Assembly: GCA_947442255.1 (NCBI GenBank)
Contig: CANEVO010000060.1
Span: 1-25,483 of the forward strand
Length of the DNA stretch: 25,483 nt
Reading direction: 5' to 3'
DNA from: Opitutia bacterium
GTDB lineage: Bacteria; Verrucomicrobiota; Verrucomicrobiae; Opitutales; Opitutaceae
Made by a program: the position numbers and the translations under genes. Numbering within the stretch: position 1 is the first letter of the stretch; each line of letters starts with the position of its first letter. Positions 23,840-25,483 of the stretch are shown here, one piece after another. The notes beneath the pieces are model-generated. The model had not been told where the DNA came from. It was given only the letters and a program-made list of their open reading frames with translations, and did not search any database.

Positions 23840-24022
23840 TGGTCTCGTGCTCATCTATATTAGTCCGTTCAGGTTCAGCTTCGCTTTCATTATACGTCGA
23901 ATCGTGCATTCGACCTCATCCTTGAACCCGCCATCCAATCAAATAGTTTTTCATGGTTTTGACTTGGACAGATGATGGCAATGCGGCCCCCAGTGTCACT
24001 CTCCAAGACACCGCCCCACTCC
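23840..24022. other. non-coding, lower-GC stretch with a small palindrome
   Basis: No gene is recognised. A 7-bp palindrome lies at 23896-23914 (GTCGAAT, loop CGTGC, ATTCGAC). A minus-strand frame (24102 to 23890) contains the plausible text SDTGGRIAIICPSQNHEKLF, but it is short, starts in the repeat and has no family match I know. Confidence 0.4.
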
Positions 24023-24050
24023 GGGCCGGACCGCCAAGCCGGTCCGTCCC
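24023..24050. repeat. palindrome of the CCAAGC-loop type, second copy
   Basis: The stem has 3 outer pairs, one mismatch and 7 inner pairs (CGGACCG, 24027-24033, with CGGTCCG, 24040-24046), closing the same CCAAGC loop as the hairpin at 23784. The loops are identical while the stems differ but remain complementary, as expected for members of a palindrome family. Confidence 0.7.
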
Positions 24051-24070
24051 TCCGCTTGGGATTGCCAACC

Positions 24071-24152
24071 ACCACCGCAGTCATCACATCAACCCGAGCC
24101 AAAGACTAACACTCCACCTGGCCCATTTTTCGGGACCCGCTCAACGCCAGCC
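24071..24152 (+). repeat. 82-bp direct repeat, copy 1
   Basis: This copy lies upstream of the PH-like/SHOCT gene. It matches 24822-24903 at about 76 of 82 positions. It contains the constant parts AGTCATCACATCAACCCGAG, CCAAAGACTAACA and TTTTCGGGACCCGCTCAA. It ends 40 bases before the gene's start codon. Confidence 0.9.
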
Positions 24153-24192
24153 CATCGTATCTGACCGCGGTCGTTCGGCAAAAAACCCAAAT

Positions 24193-24798
24193 ATGACTGA
24201 CACTATTCAAAGCGAAGAGCCACGCGTCGAAAAGGCGCTCGAATATATTAAATCCATGCTCATTCCCGGCGAAATGCTTGAAGCATGGGCTATTCAGCGC
24301 CGTCTATTCGCGCTGACTCACCGGCGCGCGCTTATCGCCACGACAAGCGGACGATTTATTGGTATTCAAAGAGGTCTTTTCGGAGGATTTACTCCAGTCG
24401 ATATTCGCTGGCAGGATCTAACGGATGCGAAAGTTAGAGTGGGGATTTTCGGAGCCAGCGTTTTCATGTCGTCATACAATAGTTCGGACTTGGCTGTCGC
24501 ATCTTCTATTAATGGTCTTCTTAGTTTTACTGGCCTTCGCAAGCAGCAAGCCCAAAAGGTTTATCGTATTTGTCAGACACAGGAGCAGTCTTGGCGCGAG
24601 AAGCGTCGTATTCGTGAGCTTGACGAACTACGCGCTCAATCCGGAGGAGTTCAGATTTCGACCGGTCTTCAGTCGGCGCAGCAAGGAGCTTCCGATTCTG
24701 TATCGAGACTTCAGCAGGCCAAGCAGATGTTGGATTCTAAGCTGATTACCGACTCAGAATATGAAGCGATTAAAGCCAGAATTATAAACGGTATCTAA
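24193..24798 (+). CDS. PH-like domain plus C-terminal SHOCT domain protein
   Basis: The protein has 201 residues. Residues 25-130 look like a bacterial PH-like domain: PGEMLEAWAIQRRLFALTHR, RALIATTSGRFIGIQRGLFG, then DIRWQDLTDAKVRVGIFG. This fold is often found in small membrane- or stress-associated proteins. A charged linker (EKRRIRELDELRAQ) leads to a SHOCT domain at 168-200 (VSRLQQAKQMLDSKLITDSE, then YEAIKARII), a short two-helix module usually at the end of oligomeric or membrane-linked proteins. No membrane segment is obvious, so it is likely cytosolic. Codon use is less GC-biased than in neighbours, suggesting transfer. The gene stands alone between two 82-bp direct repeats. Precise function is unknown. 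Confidence 0.82.
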   Translation: MTDTIQSEEPRVEKALEYIKSMLIPGEMLEAWAIQRRLFALTHRRALIATTSGRFIGIQRGLFGGFTPVDIRWQDLTDAKVRVGIFGASVFMSSYNSSDLAVASSINGLLSFTGLRKQQAQKVYRICQTQEQSWREKRRIRELDELRAQSGGVQISTGLQSAQQGASDSVSRLQQAKQMLDSKLITDSEYEAIKARIINGI

Positions 24799-24821
24799 GA
24801 AGAAAACCGAGCCGAACCACC

Positions 24822-24903
24822 ACCACCGAAGTCATCACATCAACCCGAGCCAAAGACTAACAATCCACCTAGCCCAGTTTTCGGGACCCGCTCAAGCCCA
24901 GCC
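24822..24903 (+). repeat. 82-bp direct repeat, copy 2
   Basis: This copy begins 24 bases after the PH-like/SHOCT stop. It is in the same orientation as copy 1, with about six substitutions. Its end at 24903 coincides with the point where a PEGA-like coding remnant begins, which suggests a recombination boundary. Confidence 0.9.
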
Positions 24904-25036
24904 ACCTTCCAATTGCCGCGTAAAGGTGCGTTAATTGTTACCATCGCAAAAGACGGATATGAAACCGCGACCGTAAACGTTGTTCCCAAGGTCGCTGGAG
25001 CAGGTGGAGCTGCTATTGCAGGTAACATGGTGATGG
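24901..25036 (+). pseudogene. internal fragment of a PEGA-like lipoprotein gene
   Basis: Starting at the edge of repeat copy 2, the frame reads ATFQLPRKGALIVTIAKDGY, ETATVNVVPKVAGAGG and AAIAGNMVM. This is the style of a PEGA-type beta domain in verrucomicrobial and proteobacterial lipoproteins, in which a LPRKG...V-KDGYE-TVTV segment precedes a glycine-rich membrane-like stretch. No start codon or signal peptide is present, and the text ends where the IS4 transposase fragment begins on the other strand. Both ends of the gene are therefore lost. Confidence 0.55.
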
Positions 25037-25049
25037 CACAGCTGTCTGA

Positions 25050-25295
25050 TCAGAAGCCATTGATCTCCAGTCGACTAGGAATATCGACTATGGTGTTCGT
25101 TGTATAAACTTTGGCAAACAGCTCTGCGAGAGGCACTTTCTCCAGTGCGGAAATCGAGACAACTTGCAGAACTTCGTGAAGGCTGTGCGACAAGGCAAGT
25201 TCTTGTCTGGTGATCGCGACCGGCAAGTACGCGCAGAGCGCGGTCCAGATTTGGACGGCGACGCCGTTGGGATGATTCGAGAAGAATCCCCGTGA
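25050..25295 (-). pseudogene. IS4-family transposase, C-terminal fragment
   Basis: A minus-strand frame from about 25295 to TGA 25050-25052 reads FFSNHPNGVAVQIWTALCAY, LPVAITRQELALSHSLHEVL, QVVSISALEKVPLAELFAK and ends RLEINGF. This matches the C-terminus of IS4-family transposases (F-S-N-VQIW-A-CAYLLVAI, LQ-LS-EK-P, LFDF-like end). The upstream part is missing: a stop lies just above it, and the IS3 fragment follows within about 25 bases. Only about 81 residues remain, so it is inactive. Confidence 0.75.
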
Positions 25296-25318
25296 CCGGA
25301 CTCACGGACTTGGACCAC

Positions 25319-25483
25319 CTACGATGAGAGACCAGGCGGGTTGTGGGTTACTGCTGAGGGAGTGGTTGGGGTTGGGAGCTTGGCCAGAAGTTCGGCGCGA
25401 TATTCCGCCGGCGTGCGCTGCTGGATCGAGCTGTGCGGCCGGCTCGTGTTGTAGTCGTCGCGGAAATTCCGCGCGACGCATTG
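25319..25483 (-). CDS. IS3-family transposase (OrfB), C-terminal end, cut by window edge
   Basis: Reading leftward from the window edge, the frame gives NFRDDYNTSRPHSSIQQRTP then AEYRAELLAKLP and stops at TAG 25319-25321. YNTxRPHSSxxxxTPAEY is the conserved C-terminal block of IS3-family integrase-type transposases. The protein continues beyond the window. It abuts the IS4 remnant, so this element probably inserted into or next to the IS4 copy. The terminal inverted repeat could not be fixed. Confidence 0.85.
   Translation of the reverse strand, partial: QCVARNFRDDYNTSRPHSSIQQRTPAEYRAELLAKLPTPTTPSAVTHNPPGLSS

Noticed and set aside
24071..24903. Integron attC sites at the direct repeats
   Set aside because: GACTAACA and GCTCAAC look like attC core halves, but the strict RYYYAAC...GTTRRRY pair with an intervening imperfect hairpin is not present in either copy, and no integrase is visible.

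Overview
The window is GC-rich, densely coded and bacterial. The gene set (fused E1 alpha/beta dehydrogenase, kdsC-lptC-lptA-lptB followed by hprK and rph, sucC-sucD, a CII-like HTH protein and a DUF1016-thermonuclease fusion) suggests a Gram-negative member of the Verrucomicrobia, probably Opitutaceae-like. That placement is inferred from gene content and protein style, not from a marker-gene comparison. No tRNA, rRNA or CRISPR array was seen.

Layout. 1-226: end of an IS5-type element. 193-4954: a mixed block with a small lysine-rich protein, an LLM flavin oxidoreductase, a YjdM/PhnA zinc-ribbon protein, an exported nitrilase-type amidohydrolase, an SRPBCC (AHSA1) protein, two decayed VOC/glyoxalase reading frames and a lipoprotein. 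5114-7391 (minus): sucC-sucD with a clear intrinsic terminator after sucD. 7538-8749: a CII-like HTH protein converging with a GreA/GreB-like factor. 9050-9918: a complete IS5-family insertion with TTA target duplication and a frameshifted transposase. 10064-11146 (minus): a DUF1016-N/thermonuclease gene stopped by an in-frame TAG.

11322-17671 is one long minus-strand block: E1 dehydrogenase, kdsC, lptC, lptA, lptB, hprK, rph. The four kdsC-lptCAB genes are coupled by ATGA overlaps, so Kdo synthesis and LPS transport are co-expressed, with the PTS regulator HPrK just downstream. 17845-22380: GlpQ-type phosphodiesterase, UPF0173 metallo-hydrolase, aldo/keto reductase, serine hydrolase, RpiB and a frameshifted small lipoprotein.

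22550-25483 is an accessory, visibly less GC-rich zone of mobile-element debris. It holds a lipoprotein start cut by an IS30-family element, a 25-bp hairpin, a PH-like/SHOCT protein bracketed by two 82-bp direct repeats (about 93% identical), a PEGA-like gene remnant that begins exactly at the second repeat, and C-terminal fragments of IS4- and IS3-family transposases. The repeat-flanked gene is the best candidate for an undescribed mobile cassette. Conserved housekeeping genes are intact, while several dispensable genes are broken by frameshifts or a stop. Many start codons lack a Shine-Dalgarno sequence and follow a pyrimidine-rich tract instead.
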